Shown one piece after another: positions 10,840-22,102 of a stretch of DNA of 64,000 nt. The position numbers and the translations under genes are program-made. Below the pieces are notes generated by a model that was not told the DNA's origin, made no database searches, and worked only from the letters and a program-made list of their open reading frames with translations. Within the stretch, counting starts at the first letter, position 1; every line of letters starts with the position of its first letter. Origin of the DNA: Lyophyllum atratum (taxonomy: Eukaryota; Basidiomycota; Agaricomycetes; Agaricales; Lyophyllaceae); contig JACGCN010000048.1 in NCBI GenBank assembly GCA_014905825.1, forward strand, positions 275,631 through 339,630. The letters run 5' to 3'.

Positions 10840-12552
10840 ATGGAGCGACTCAACGCCGATTCTTGGTCCCTCGGAGACACCCCCAGCGTCACTTCCTTTT
10901 TCAAGTTGCCGCTCACCGATGGACACTCGCCGGACATTGACAAAGGCCTCATCTTCACAGGTAGCTGCGGCTTAGGTTGGCGCTTCGCCGTCTCCGCTAT
11001 GCACGCCGATAGTCGAGAACAAATGTGGGGCGAGGCTCGGACTGTTCAGAAAACCGCCTACCGCATCTACTTTGCGCCTCATCTTGTCGCCACTGCGGAC
11101 CTTGGGGATCTATCCGTATCCATCATCACTGAAAACCTCTATCAACATGTAAATGGCTCCACTACCATTTCGCTCCCTACATCCTCTGAAAAGATACCAC
11201 TTGCTTCATACTTCTCCACCGAGAACTTCACTGGAAATGCTACTGTAGCGATTCAAGTCAATCTACAATCTTCCTTTAGCCTGTCCCCCATCAGCGAGCC
11301 CCCGCTCCCCAAATTACAACAGGCCCTCTGCAACTCGCTTGCAGGTGAAGAATTTGGGGACATAAAATTCTACTTCTACCCGCGTCGCAACGCCCAGAAC
11401 GCGGCTAGTCCTGCCCAACCGCAAGTCATGTTTGCCAACAGTTCACTCTTACGAGGCTACTGCGCGTATCTGGATAAGCGTATGTTACGTCACTTATATC
11501 TCCATGCATTCTCTCATTCCGCCGAATTCCAGTACTTGACACGAAGGAAGATACAGTGATGAGCCACGATGCAGCTAATCTGACATCCGGAGCGTACGAC
11601 TATGACGAAGATAGCGATCTTGACTCGGATGAAGGAGAAGAGGAGGCTGATTACCAGGAGATCGGTATATCTGCTGGGAAGGAGGCCGGGTCTGAGGCAA
11701 AGGAAAAAAGAAAGAAAACCTGTCAATCAGGAGGAACCGAACGAGCGATACTCATCAGCGATACCGCCTTCAAAACGTGGGTGTCTGTTTTCTAAATTCT
11801 TACCTCTCTTCTCTTCGCTGACGGAACTCGCAGTTGGAAGTCTTTCGTATTTTATCTCTATACGAGAGAAATGAACTTGAGGCCCTTAACTTCTCGTGTA
11901 ACTTTCGAGGGTCCGCCGCCGTCTTCTGGTGCTCCATTGCCGCCAGGCTTTGAATCCAATGTGTCCGGCGTGCCACCTCAGTGCTCACCGAAATCCATGT
12001 ATCGACTTGCTACCAAGGTACGTCGGATAAGCCTCCAGTCCAAACCCGAACTAACCGCCTGGTGTATATGCTACAGATCGGATCTTCAGAACTACAAGCC
12101 CTCGCTTTGGCTGCTATTGCCCGAGATCTAACAGAGGATAACATCGTCCACGAAGTTTTCACTCGATTCACATCCATGTATGTGTGGTCTCTCCTTGTTG
12201 TTTGCACCACTCGATCCATGCTTAATGATCTACAGGTATACCGAAGTTCAGAAAGTCGAAGTGGATTACCTGATCTCGCACCTAACCGCGCGTGTATTTG
12301 GGGACCTCCTGGAAAAGATGAAGAACGTCGTCAGTGGGAGCCTGCCGCATTGCTTCGATGTCGTTGCAGCCATTATGCACAAGATGAATACGCGTGGGAG
12401 TCATACAGGTACTGTGTCGCGATAATGGATGGGTCGTCACGCGCTAATGAGTGCATTTATGAACAGAAAATTTACAAGTACCAGACGTCCCAACACCGTT
12501 AGCCACAACGGGTAAAAAAAAAGTGGTAAAACGACCAATTGTATCTGTCTAG
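10840..12552 (+). CDS. BTB/POZ-domain protein
   Basis: The start MERLNADSWSLGDTPSV follows aacATGg. The N-terminal part (GLGWRFAVSAMHADSR, YRIYFAPHL) looks like the MATH-like beta domain often found in Agaricomycete BTB proteins. It is followed by a BTB-like segment: DIKFYFYPRRN, VMFANSSLLRGYCAYL, then AILISDTAFKTWKSFVFYLY across an intron. An acidic insert (YDYDEDSDLDSDEGEEEA) splits the BTB fold. The C-terminal helices (SMYRLATKIGSSELQALAL, VFTRFTSMYTEVQKVEV) resemble a BACK-like region. Six or more GT-AG exons join in frame to a stop at 12550-12552 (VKRPIVSV). Such proteins often serve as Cullin-3 substrate adaptors; that role is inferred. Confidence 0.7.
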
Positions 12553-12993
12553 GAGAGACCTAGGGCGCCCTGTGTCTGCTAGACTAAGGGCGACTTAAAA
12601 TGACCCGGATACATACTTCAGACGTCCTTTCATGTTTATATTGGAACTCCATATTACAGTGATATGGCATAGAAATGGTGCCAAGTCCGGGATCTTGAGT
12701 ACTTGTACTCTCAATTTCTGGAAGCGTAAATCGAAGTAGGGCCAAGCGGAAGTGAATTGCCTTTCGAAAACCCTCAACTTCATGATCAAGACTATCCTCA
12801 GTATCCTCACGACATGCGATCGACGTAGAAGAGTGGAATCGATTAATCAACATTAGGAAAACGCGAAAATCTACTGAGTATGAATAACTGTGCTCTAATG
12901 GTATCCTGCATACGCTCTAAGGTTTTTCTATGCTTCTAGCTTTTCTATGCTTCTATCCCAGCTACGATCTACATTTCATACCCCACTTCCCCC
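12553..12993. other. Convergent 3' intergenic region
   Basis: Between the 3' ends of the BTB and helicase genes. No gene is supported. Contains an AT-rich segment with repeated cttctagctt/cttctatccc words near 12930-12960. Confidence 0.35.
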
Positions 12994-15275
12994 CTACCTC
13001 CTCCCAGGCCCCCCCGAACCCCTTCCTCGTCCCGCCGGCGGCCCACCCGGCGCCCTCCCCCTCCCCGCTCCACCCGCCCCGCCCCTCTCCACCATCTTCG
13101 TCTTCACCACATTCATCCCCTCCACGCCCTTCAACCCCATCTTCCCAATCAACTTCGTCTCCATCTCCGGCAGCAGCCCCCCCTCCCCGCCCACGCCCCA
13201 CCCCAGCGCCTCCCGAACATACGCCCCGCCCGCCCTGACGAGCCCCGCCTTGTCCCAGCGCAGCAGCTTCGTATGCGAGTTGTAGTATCCGAGCCACGCG
13301 CGGTATGCCTGGGCCTTGGTGTCCTCGTCCACGCCCCGGCCTGCGGGGAGGGTGCGGGAGAGTGCTTGGGCGACTTCGGTGCGCTCGGAGGCGAGGGGGT
13401 CGGCGGCGGTAGATGGGGTAGAGGCGGCGGCGGTGAATTGGGGGTCGGGGGTGATACCGAAGGGGCGCACGTCTTTCTGTTCCAAGAAGCGTGCCTCGGC
13501 TGGGTCCAGAACGATGATACCCCTCCCACCTTGGCCGGCTCGCGCAGTGCGTCCGAGGCGGTGGATGTACTGCTCTGAGGACGCAGGAAGGCCAAGCTGG
13601 ACGACGAGAGTCACACTACGGGCGAAGGTGCAATTAGCAGAGGCGCATTGTGGTGGATTATAAGAGAGAGGGCAGCGTACCCAGGGAAATCCATCCCTCG
13701 TGCAGCCACATCGGAGCTGACCAGAACCGCCTCCTGTGCATCCTTGAACCTCGCACTAGCCTTGCTCCGCGCCTCCTGGCTCTTGCGCGAATGAAGCTCG
13801 TACACTGGCGGGAGCCCGGGGAGACTTGCAAGCAGCTCATAGGCAAGCGAGACGTGGCGCGCTGTGGGGAAGAATACGATCGTCTTTGACGTCGACAGGG
13901 CTGCGGCTGCGGGTGCAGGTTGCGAGGCGGGGACGTTGGAAAGAGTTGGCTTGGAGAGGGAAAGAGCTTGCGGGGTGACGGAAGGGAGAGCGTGAGTGAG
14001 ACGTTCTTGTCGCAGGATGTGCAGGGCAAGGGGCAGGGTATTGGCGAATGGGGTGACGATGTGGGTTTGTGGGACTAGAAGGCGCAGAAATAAATGAGTA
14101 TACGTGATATGGAAGAATGCTGGGCGACAAACCATGTTCGTGGGTGTTAACTTCGTCCTCGAGTAAAGTGGACACAAACGCATGGTCGGCGCTCAGGGCC
14201 TCCTTCGCAACCTGTTCCAGACGTAAGATAGATATCCTGTTCAAAAAACATTCGAGCACTCACTTCCTTAATCTCCTTACTAATCGTCGCACTGAACAGC
14301 ATCACCTGCCTGGGCGCAACTTTCCTATTTGGGAGGGCAGCTAGGATGCCTGAGAGCTCGCGGCGGAAGCCCTGGTCAAGGAGGCGGTCGGCCTCGTCAT
14401 ACACAAGAGCTTGAAGGCCACGAAACTGGGCAGCGACTTCATGGGTGGAAATGTTGTCATGAAGACGGCCTGGGGTGGCAATGAGGATTGTGGGAGGTTT
14501 CTTGAGGAGGGTGTTGAGAGATTGGTTTGCCCTGGGAGAACAGGTGAGTGCTAGAAAGGAGGACAAGATGGAAAAACGTACTTGGTTCCACCAATAACGT
14601 GACCGACAGTGAAGTTTTTATGGTGCTTGAGCAGCAGTTTGGCCTCTTCCTCGATTTGGAGGGCGAGCTCGCGTGTGGGAGCTAAGACGAGGACTGAGAT
14701 GCCTTGAAGAGGCGTTCTGGCCTTCAGGAGGCGCTCGATAGCAGGAAGGAGGAATGCAATGGTTTTTCCAGTGCCGGTCTTGGCCTGCACGAGGAGATCT
14801 TTGCCAGAAAGACCGAGCTGGAGCGATAGTGAGCGCCCATTAAGATATAGATAAAGCTAAAAGGACATACGTCTAAGGTAGCCGCCTGAACGTCAGACAT
14901 GAATTCATGCTCGATACCAGCCTTAGACTGGGCCGAGAGGTTGGCGTCCTGGAACTTGCGGTCTGAGAAATGGCGAGATGCTGACGGTGACGCAGGACGC
15001 ATGGTGGGAGTTGCAACAGGCGGGTTCACTGGAGCTGGAGCTGGGTTTGTTTTGAGCTTCTTGGCGGGTCTAGGCGAAGGAGCGGCGGCACTGGTACCCA
15101 CAGTGGTGAAATTCGCGGTATCGCTGGCAAGGGCAGCTGTGGCCATCGAGCGGGATTCTTCGGTACGTGGTCGACGGTAGCGGGGAGGCATGGCGAGAGT
15201 GAGAAGGTGGGCCGTAGAGAATCTAGAGAGAAGGAGGTGACTACGCGTTGCTGTCAATCGCGACACGGTGTACAT
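12994..15275 (-). CDS. MSS116: Mitochondrial DEAD-box RNA helicase, MSS116/CYT-19-like
   Basis: ATP-dependent RNA chaperone expected to help splicing and translation of mitochondrial RNA. I chose the ATG at 15275 because it adds MYTVSRLTATRSHLLLSRFS, rich in Arg/Ser/Leu with no acidic residue, a typical mitochondrial presequence; the internal ATG at 15191 (MPPRYRRPRTEE) would remove it. Helicase motifs in order: QAKTGTGKT (I), LAPTRELA (Ia), ATPGR (Ib), VYDEADRLLDQGF (II, DEAD), LFSATIS (III), KTIVFFPTARH (IV), SSDVAARGMDFPG (V) and HRLGRTARAG (VI). An extended C-terminal domain follows, then a Gly/Arg/Pro tail. About five introns. The start lies about 410 bp from the divergent Nudix gene. 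Confidence 0.88.
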
Positions 15276-15686
15276 GTAAGAATGTCAACGAAAATAAAAT
15301 CTTCGACGCGTGGTGTCATCATGGATCTTATCTTATCTGATGGCGTCGGAGTCGGACCTGGTCCATCTGGTCAACGATTCATTCTACACCTGGGGCAGGT
15401 GCTACTACGTGCATTTCGAGTAGTTTGATTATAAACGGTCGTCTCTTAAACAATCGCGTAGTTGAAGAACGTACATTGGCACCTACTATTTGTTGGCATG
15501 GCGACTTATTCAGTTTTCTACGTACGTGAAAATTAAATAATTGGGTTATGTTATTGTCTATGTGTAGCTCTTGTAGACTAACAAAAGTTCAAGTATGTGC
15601 CTGTCCCGTAGCTTCGTCTGCCCCAGGTGCTATCTACTTTGCTCTTCGATACCCTTCATCTTATACCACCAAATTTTTGACAGACT
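15276..15686. promoter_or_regulatory. Divergent intergenic region, helicase / Nudix
   Basis: About 410 bp of AT-rich sequence between two start codons. Contains gttattgtc and poly-A/T tracts but no motif I can name. Confidence 0.35.
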
Positions 15687-16573
15687 ATGTTGCATTCTCT
15701 CAATAAAATACCCCCAGGACTCGAAGGAAATCTGAAGCGCGTCCTGAGTGGCGGTGACGATCTCGATTGGATGCCATTCGAGAAGAGCAAAAACTATACG
15801 AACGCGTTTATTGTTCAAGATGGAAAGGCATGTGCCTGCATCTACTAATAATAGCCAAAGAATATGACGGATCCACCGCCAGGTTCTACTAGGATACAAG
15901 AAGCGTGGTTTTGGAAAGCACAAGTGCGAGATCCTCATCCGTCTGCCTACAGAAACTACCATTGCTAGCCAATTGTCCTTTGGCGCGTAGATTCAACGGG
16001 TTTGGTGCGTGCCACGTCAGGGACTGAAAGATCAGGGGGCTGATTCGACGCCGGGCTTCTTAGGCGGGAAAGTAGAAGATGGAGAGACCTCCCGAGAAGC
16101 AGCTTTGCGTGAACTCGAGGTAGTACGTGGCTTCATTATATCCTCAGATTGACTTCTACGTCCTTCAGGAAGAAGCTGGGATAACGGCACCCCTCGAATA
16201 TGCCGGCACCCTTCTCTTCCTTAGCGAAGGGGCAGACGTAGCATTCCACATTGAAATTTACCGCGCAGACGAGTATTCAGGTGTTATCACAGAGTAGTCC
16301 CTTTTCCTTGATTGCGTTCCATCGTTGCTCACACTTTTCCGTCCTAGAACAGACGAAATGCGGCCTGAATGGTTCTCCATCCCTTCAACCGACTCACAAA
16401 TCCCCGGGTCCGGAGCTCCTAGCATCCCATTCGAACAAATGTGGGATACAGATCCTTACTGGCTGCCGCTCCTGTTCTCGAAGACAATATTTGTTGGAAG
16501 GGCAGATTTCAAACAGGAGGGAGATGTCTTCTCTTTGCATAAATGGTGGTTTGGAGTTGCTGCTGATGTTTGA
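15687..16573 (+). CDS. Nudix hydrolase, MTH1/NUDT1-like (8-oxo-dGTP diphosphatase)
   Basis: Predicted sanitiser of oxidised purine nucleoside triphosphates. The Nudix box GKVEDGETSREAALRELEEE followed by AGI matches G-x5-E-x7-R-E-U-x-E-E-x-G-U exactly. Other NUDT1 hallmarks are VLLGYKKRGFGKHKFNGFGG before the box and TDEMRPEWF, QMWDTDPYWLPLLFS and FVGRADF after it. The stop is at 16571-16573. The start at 15687 (MLHSLNKIPPGLEGNLKR) is the first in-frame ATG; an internal ATG at 15771 (MPFEKSKNYTNAF) is an alternative. Intron 1 appears to use a GC donor (AAG|GCATGT ... CAG); intron 2 leaves a 14-nt micro-exon ending just before the box. All joins are in frame. Confidence 0.88.
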
Positions 16574-16697
16574 GTCCGTTGACGCATTTGGAACTTACTG
16601 CAACAAAATGGAATTTTCTCCTGCTGTGAATTCCGAAAGACTAATGACGGACTCGTCGAGTGCTCAACAGGAATTTGCGAGTACCAAGAAAATGTAC

Positions 16698-18209
16698 TCA
16701 TTTCTTCAACGCGCTTTCCAATAGGTCGAGCGCCATCGATGCCGAGCCCCAAGAAGAGATATATCCGTACCCTCCATGTCTGCCCAATGTTTTTCAGCGG
16801 CAGAATAACGTCCAGGATGCACGGCTCACCCATAATTATGCACGATCGGTACTCCCTTGCGTTCTTCCACTTCTAACCTGATACCACCCTTTCTCCCCGG
16901 TCTTAGACCACAGCCCTCTTCGATAACAATGGCGAGTACATCCTCTAAGCCTGGTTCACGCACGGCGCGAATCTCTGGAGGTGCAATCTCAGGACACAGT
17001 GCCAGGGCGCGCTCTAGGATATCACGAGTCGTCTCCGGTCGTGGATTGGGATACCTATGCCTTCCTGTGAGCTCATAACGCCGGAGTTAAGACTCTGTAT
17101 TACGAACCAATCATCGCGCTCAATAGTCCCACCCACAATAACCTAAAGGAGCGACAAGATCAACGGTCCTCCACGCTGCGACCCAAAGTGAAAAAATAAA
17201 CCCACATCTCCAGATCTCCGTGGCATAACATACGTCCACGTCCCACTCGCAGAGCTCACCGTCCTCCCAAACCGAACCCAAGGCGCCCTCAACAAAACCG
17301 TCTGTCCCCGGATAGGATACACATCTCCATCCTCCACTCCGCCCAGCGTGCGCGCACCAAGCCCTGCACACACCACAATAGCGTCCGGAGGCGCGGGTCC
17401 CCCTACCCGCGGGTCGACGGCGTACACGCCTCCTTCCACGAGCTGGTCGACATGCTGCACGGATCCCCGTACCACAGACCCCCCGCTCGCTATGAAACGG
17501 GATATTAGATATTTCAGATACACCGGCGTGTCGATCGTAACCGTGGTGAAACCGATCCCGTGAACCGCGTTCGGGGGCCAGGTACTCTCAGGCAGGATTC
17601 TGTACTTCAGACGCATCACGCAGAGAAATCAACCTTACTGTCCCAGTCGCGAGGGTGAAAAGAATGTACTTACATCGGGCATCATCTCGAGGACATCAGG
17701 CTGCGGCCGTTCCTCACAGTGGTATTCTTCTTGGTTTAGTCGGAGAAAGCAGTCCTCGGCGGGACTTCCTGGCGCGGATAGCTCCCACATTTCATCGAAA
17801 GTTTCTCGGTCCATTTCTGCAGCAGGAATTTCTTTTGAACCGTCTTGGCCTCAGGCGCAGATGTTTCAACGTACTTCTTTGTCTTGTGTCGTTCCCGGCG
17901 AGACTGACATGATGCGCACCCTTTCCATCTCCGTATCAATACACTTGACTTGAAAGCTGCTAGTGGAAGAGAGGATGAAGGCGCGACTCACCGCCCAATG
18001 GCTAGTGTACTTGATAGTCTTGGGATCGCTAGGGAGTATCTCGGCGATGATGGCCACATCGTACCCTCCTGTTTCCTGGATCTTTATCGCAGTCGTGAGG
18101 CCGATTACACCTATGTTGGCGAATTGAAGAGCAGTGGAAGATAGTGGCGTAAACGTAGGATCTTACCTGCTCCTAGGACGATGATCTTCTTCGTTTCAGC
18201 GACTGCCAT
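16698..18209 (-). CDS. DAO1: D-amino-acid oxidase, copy 1
   Basis: FAD-dependent oxidase that deaminates D-amino acids to 2-oxo acids, ammonia and H2O2. The start is MAVAETKKIIVLGAG at 18209. The dinucleotide-binding motif GAGVIGLTTA is split by an early intron. Further DAO features are YTSHWAGAHHVS, GFTTVTIDTPVYLKYL, PDAIVVCAGLGARTLGG, YPIRGQTVLLRAPW and the C-terminal HNYGHGGYGYISSWG. The protein ends ALKK with no canonical SKL-type PTS1, although fungal DAO is typically peroxisomal. About seven exons, all in frame. It lies tail-to-head with a second DAO on the same strand, about 300 bp away, indicating tandem duplication. Confidence 0.9.
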
Positions 18210-18514
18210 ACGATCGAGAGGTGATAAGTGGTGGTCAATCGAATACCAAACTAACTCCTTTTATATAGATCTACGCTTGCCGCGGCAAGTGATCAGAAGA
18301 TCATAATTTACCATTCGGTGTATGCGCTTCTTCTGGATCTTTGGTCACCTGTGTTGTAGCAATGCTTCCCCGCATTATACAAGGCACAGCGGATCACCGA
18401 CATGGAGGATTACCCGGCGATGTGGGTTGTGCAGCATCACGAAAATGCACCATTGAATCCGATGGTAGTAGTCGGTATATCATATTTAGGGATATATGTT
18501 TCTTCAAATTCTCA
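18210..18514. promoter_or_regulatory. Spacer between the two DAO genes
   Basis: About 305 bp holding the copy-1 promoter and copy-2 3' end. A ttttatataga TATA-like element lies about 50 bp upstream of the copy-1 start. Otherwise nothing recognised. Confidence 0.35.
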
Positions 18515-20085
18515 TTAGTATTTACCCTCAACAGCCTCCTGCAAAAGCTTGAGCGCAATCTCCGCAGAGCCCCACGACGACTGGAACCCATACCCCCCAT
18601 GCCTACAAAACAATCATCAGCTACAGCCCCCCACACCAAGTCACAGACTCACCCATAATTAAACACAACAGGCACCATCCTCCCCATCCTCCCCCCCACC
18701 TTCCGCCACTCAACGTCCAGACGAACCCCACCCGTCCTCCCAGGCCTGAACCCACACCCCTCCTCAATGACCAGGGGAAGCACATCCTCGATTGTCGGCG
18801 TCCGTTTCTCCCGCACCTCCGGCGGGGCAAGCTCGGGGCACATGGCGAAGGCGCGCTCGAGGATGTCGCGCGTGGTCTCGGGACGTGGTAGGGGGTACCA
18901 ATCGTCCACTGTCGTCGTACCGCCCAGGATGACCTAAGCGCCCAACCTCGCGTCAGCACCCAAATAAAAAAACCACAAGACGGGCATGGGGGGAGGAGAG
19001 AAAGAAGGAAACAAGAGAGAGAAAAAACGCACATCCCCACTCCTCCGCGCAATAACATAAGTCCACCCCTCCTCCCTCCCCTCCGTCCTCCCAAAATCAA
19101 TCCACGGCGCCCTCACAAGCACCGTCTGCCCCCTAATCGGATGCACCCCCCCATCCTCCACCCCGCCCAGGAACCTCGTGCCCAAGCCCGTGCACACCAC
19201 CACCGCGTCCGGAGCCCCGCCAGAATCAGTCTGTCCCGGTTTGGCGCCGTACCCGGACTGCGATATGGACTGGAAGACCCCGGCCCCGCCTTCGAGCACC
19301 TGAGCGATGTGCTGGACGGACCCGCGGACGAGCTGCCCGCCGGCGGCGAGGAAGCGCGAGGCGAGGTAGAGGAGGTAGTTGGGGGTGTCGATGGTTAGGG
19401 TGGTGAAGGAGGAGCCGTGGATTATGCCGGGGGGGAGGGTGTCTTGGGGGAGGAGTTTGTACTACGCGCGATTGAGTATTTTGGAACAGTAAGGAGAAAG
19501 GGGAACGAAGAAGGTGAAGGAGAAGGAGAGGGAGGAAGAGACGCACGTCGGGCATACGGTCAAGGGGCGGAAGTAGCTTAAGATGGGAGTAATACTCCGT
19601 CTGCACAATCCGTTTGAAGTACTTCTCCGTCTCCGTCCCCGGCGCCGAGAGCTCCCACATCACAGCCAACGTGTCCAGGTCCATCTCTTTGAATCTACCA
19701 TCAGATCCCGTACAACCCAAAAACGGGACGATGGGGGAAACTCACTGTGCTGCCTCGCGTTCTCACTGACATTCAGGACATGGTGGGCGCCCTACGAGGA
19801 TCAGTAAGTATACACGTACATGCACATCTTGAGACGAAGAGGGGGGGAGACGTACGGCCCACTGACTGGTATACTTGGTCGTCTTCTCGTCCGTGGGCAA
19901 CACCTCAGCAACGATCGACACCTCGAACCCCCCGCTCTCCTGCATCTTCACCGCCGTCGTCAGTCCCACCACACCTACTCATCGTCAATACACAATACAC
20001 AATACACACGGTGACTGTGGCGTTTGGGGAAGAAGGCCGCACCTGCGCCGAGCACGACTACGTTCTTACGTTCCTGCGAGCCCAT
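18515..20085 (-). CDS. DAO1: D-amino-acid oxidase, copy 2
   Basis: Paralogue of the neighbouring DAO. The start is MGSQERKNVVVLGAG at 20085. It shares the exon layout and motifs of copy 1: GVVGLTTAVKMQESGGF, YTSQWAGAHHV, MWELSAPGTETEKYF, TTLTIDTPNYLLYL, PDAVVVCTGLGTRFLGG, HPIRGQTVLVRAPW, SGDVILGGTTTVDDW and HGGYGFQSSWGSAEIALKLL. It ends VEGKY and also lacks a typical PTS1. An insert near SISQSGYGAKPGQTDSGG is absent from copy 1. GC content is visibly higher than in copy 1. All joins are in frame, so both copies look functional. Confidence 0.9.
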
Positions 20086-20377
20086 GTCAGTTGTGGTGAG
20101 GTCGTTATCGGAGGGTGAGTGGCAAGTTAGGAGTCGTATGGCGGGATTTTTGTATAGATAGACACGGATCAGCGGGCCGGGGGATATGAAAGGAACGATC
20201 AGTGTCAGTCATGCTTGGCACTGGCAGCGATCTTCCCGACTGGCAACAATCGTATCGGATCATATGTATGTACATGGCGGGAGGACTGGCAACTTGAGAC
20301 TCAGAATCGAAAGAAAAAATTCAGGGTATCTATACGCATTCTAAGATAATATATGTCCAACACACCAACGCGTGCCC

Positions 20378-21785
20378 CTACTCGCTTTTATCCGAGTCCT
20401 CTCCTCCATTCACCACCATCCTCGCCCCCTTCTCCTTCTCCTTGCTCAGCCTTTTCGCACGCGCGAACATGCCCACCTCCCTGTCCCGGATAAAGTTAAT
20501 CGTGACCATCGGCCACGACGGGTGCGACGGGATGCTATCATAAAACTCGGGCGCGAGGGCGCGGAGCGCGGGGAGGCGCGTCCACGGGATGGACGGGAAG
20601 TCGTGGTGTTCGTTGTGGTACCCCACCTATCAGTCAAATCAAAACCCGTATCAGTATCTTACGAAGGGTGTGGAAGGGGAAGGGAAGAAGGGGAAGGAAC
20701 GTACATTATAAGCCAGCACATTAAGCGGCCCATAATAACTAAACGTCTCCTGCGGCATCCCATCCCACAAATAATGCTCCGCGATGAAATGGCCCGCGCA
20801 CGGGTGTAGACTCCCCGCGAAGAAGCTGCTCGCGATGAGGTAGATGAGGGGGCGCGCGCCGAAGGTCGCGACGAGGGTGTAGTCGAAGAGGAGTTCGACG
20901 ATGAGGTTGAGGAGGTGCCACCGAGTGGGGCGTTGGGAGCGCACGAAGCCTGGGCGGAGGGCGTAGAACAGGATTTGGAAGGTTCTGGGGGAGGGTGTTA
21001 GTGTGTAAGTGGGGAATGGGGGGTGGACGTACGCGAAGAAGACCTTGCCGAGGACGTTGTTGAGGCAGAGTAGTTCGAGGCGGGTGGGGAGGTCGGTGTC
21101 TATTCCGTCCTGGCCCATGAATTTATGATGCTCTATGTGGTATCCCTGCTCACCGTCAGCGCGTTCAATATGATACATCGAAGGGGGGGAGAACTTACCT
21201 TGAAAGCAGCAGAGTATGGAATCCCGATGGGAAGATTCGCGAATATTGCGAGTAATTTATTCGGTGCGATGCTCTGGAACGCGAGGTTGTGTGTGATCTC
21301 GTGGATTGCAAGGAACAAATTATGGTTGGCTGTTCCGCCGATGGCATACGCGCAGAAGATGAATAGCGGGGATAGCGTCGGGGTATGGCGAAGGGCGATA
21401 GCGACGCCTATTTGGAGCGCCACCACCAGAAGCACGACGTATTTGGTGAGTGGCTCGTGTCCCATCAGTTTCGTGACCTGCAGGGGAGGAAGTGGTTAGG
21501 AACGCGACCCATGATGCGGGGAGACTTGTACGTACCTCGGGGTGTGCCTTCATGATGGCCGTCCTCCGCGTCCGGTGTGGCTCTTCCGTCATGAGCCAGA
21601 GAAAGTCCGAGGGGTCCTGGGGAGGGGCGGGGTATACGCTGGCATTGGTGTCGCCGGTGGGGAGGAACGTGCGACGCGGCGACCGTTTGCCCTCGGTGAG
21701 GGAGTCCGCGCCTCCGAACAGGCTGAAGTCTGCGGGGTGGTTAGAATGGTGCAGACTGTGTCGCATGGAACTCACTGATTGACAT
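20378..21785 (-). CDS. DES1: Sphingolipid delta-4 desaturase (DES1 family)
   Basis: Membrane di-iron desaturase that adds the delta-4 double bond to the sphingoid base of dihydroceramide in the ER. The start is MSINFSLFGGADS at 21785, with a short first exon. N-terminal signature: WLMTEEPHRTRR. Three His boxes: HEITHN, HIEHHKFMGQDGIDTD and HNEHHDFPSIPW. Several hydrophobic segments (KYVVLLVVALQIGVAIAL, LLFDYTLVATFG, RPLIYLIASSFFAG) fit the usual topology. The tail is KEKEKGARMVVNGGEDSDKSE. Five exons, all in frame, with the family's usual length. It is divergent from the SREBP homologue, another lipid-related gene. Confidence 0.93.
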
Positions 21786-22102
21786 GGTCGTGTCAATGAA
21801 CGAGCTCGAAAGTTACCGTCATTGCCGCTTGGCCCGAAATTGATTATTACGTAATAAATGAATGCTCTTCGTTAGCTCCCCCTGAACCGACGAGCAAATG
21901 AGGCCATAAATTCCTTATTTCACAGACTCTCTTTCCACTTTCCATCGAGGATACGGCGGTTGGCTGTGCACCGTACGAGGAGCCAAGACTTGGAGCAGTG
22001 GAAAGTGATCACGTGACAAAAATAAATGGCCTGATCTCAAGGTCAGACCACACCAAAGTCCCTGGCGCCATATAGCTTGACCAGCGACCACCATCATCGA
22101 CG
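21786..22102. promoter_or_regulatory. Shared DES1/SRE1 divergent promoter
   Basis: A 317-bp region between divergent start codons. It contains a perfect 14-bp palindrome TTATTACGTAATAA at 21844-21857 (core TTACGTAA, bZIP-like) and an E-box TCACGTGA at 22019-22026, overlapping GTGATCAC. E-boxes of this type are bound by bHLH proteins including SREBPs, so autoregulation of SRE1 and co-control of DES1 is possible (inference). Confidence 0.5.

Noticed and set aside
12930..13285. Pro-rich plus-strand proteins near 12,930-13,285
   Set aside because: They are antisense shadows of the Gly/Arg/Pro-rich helicase C-terminus.
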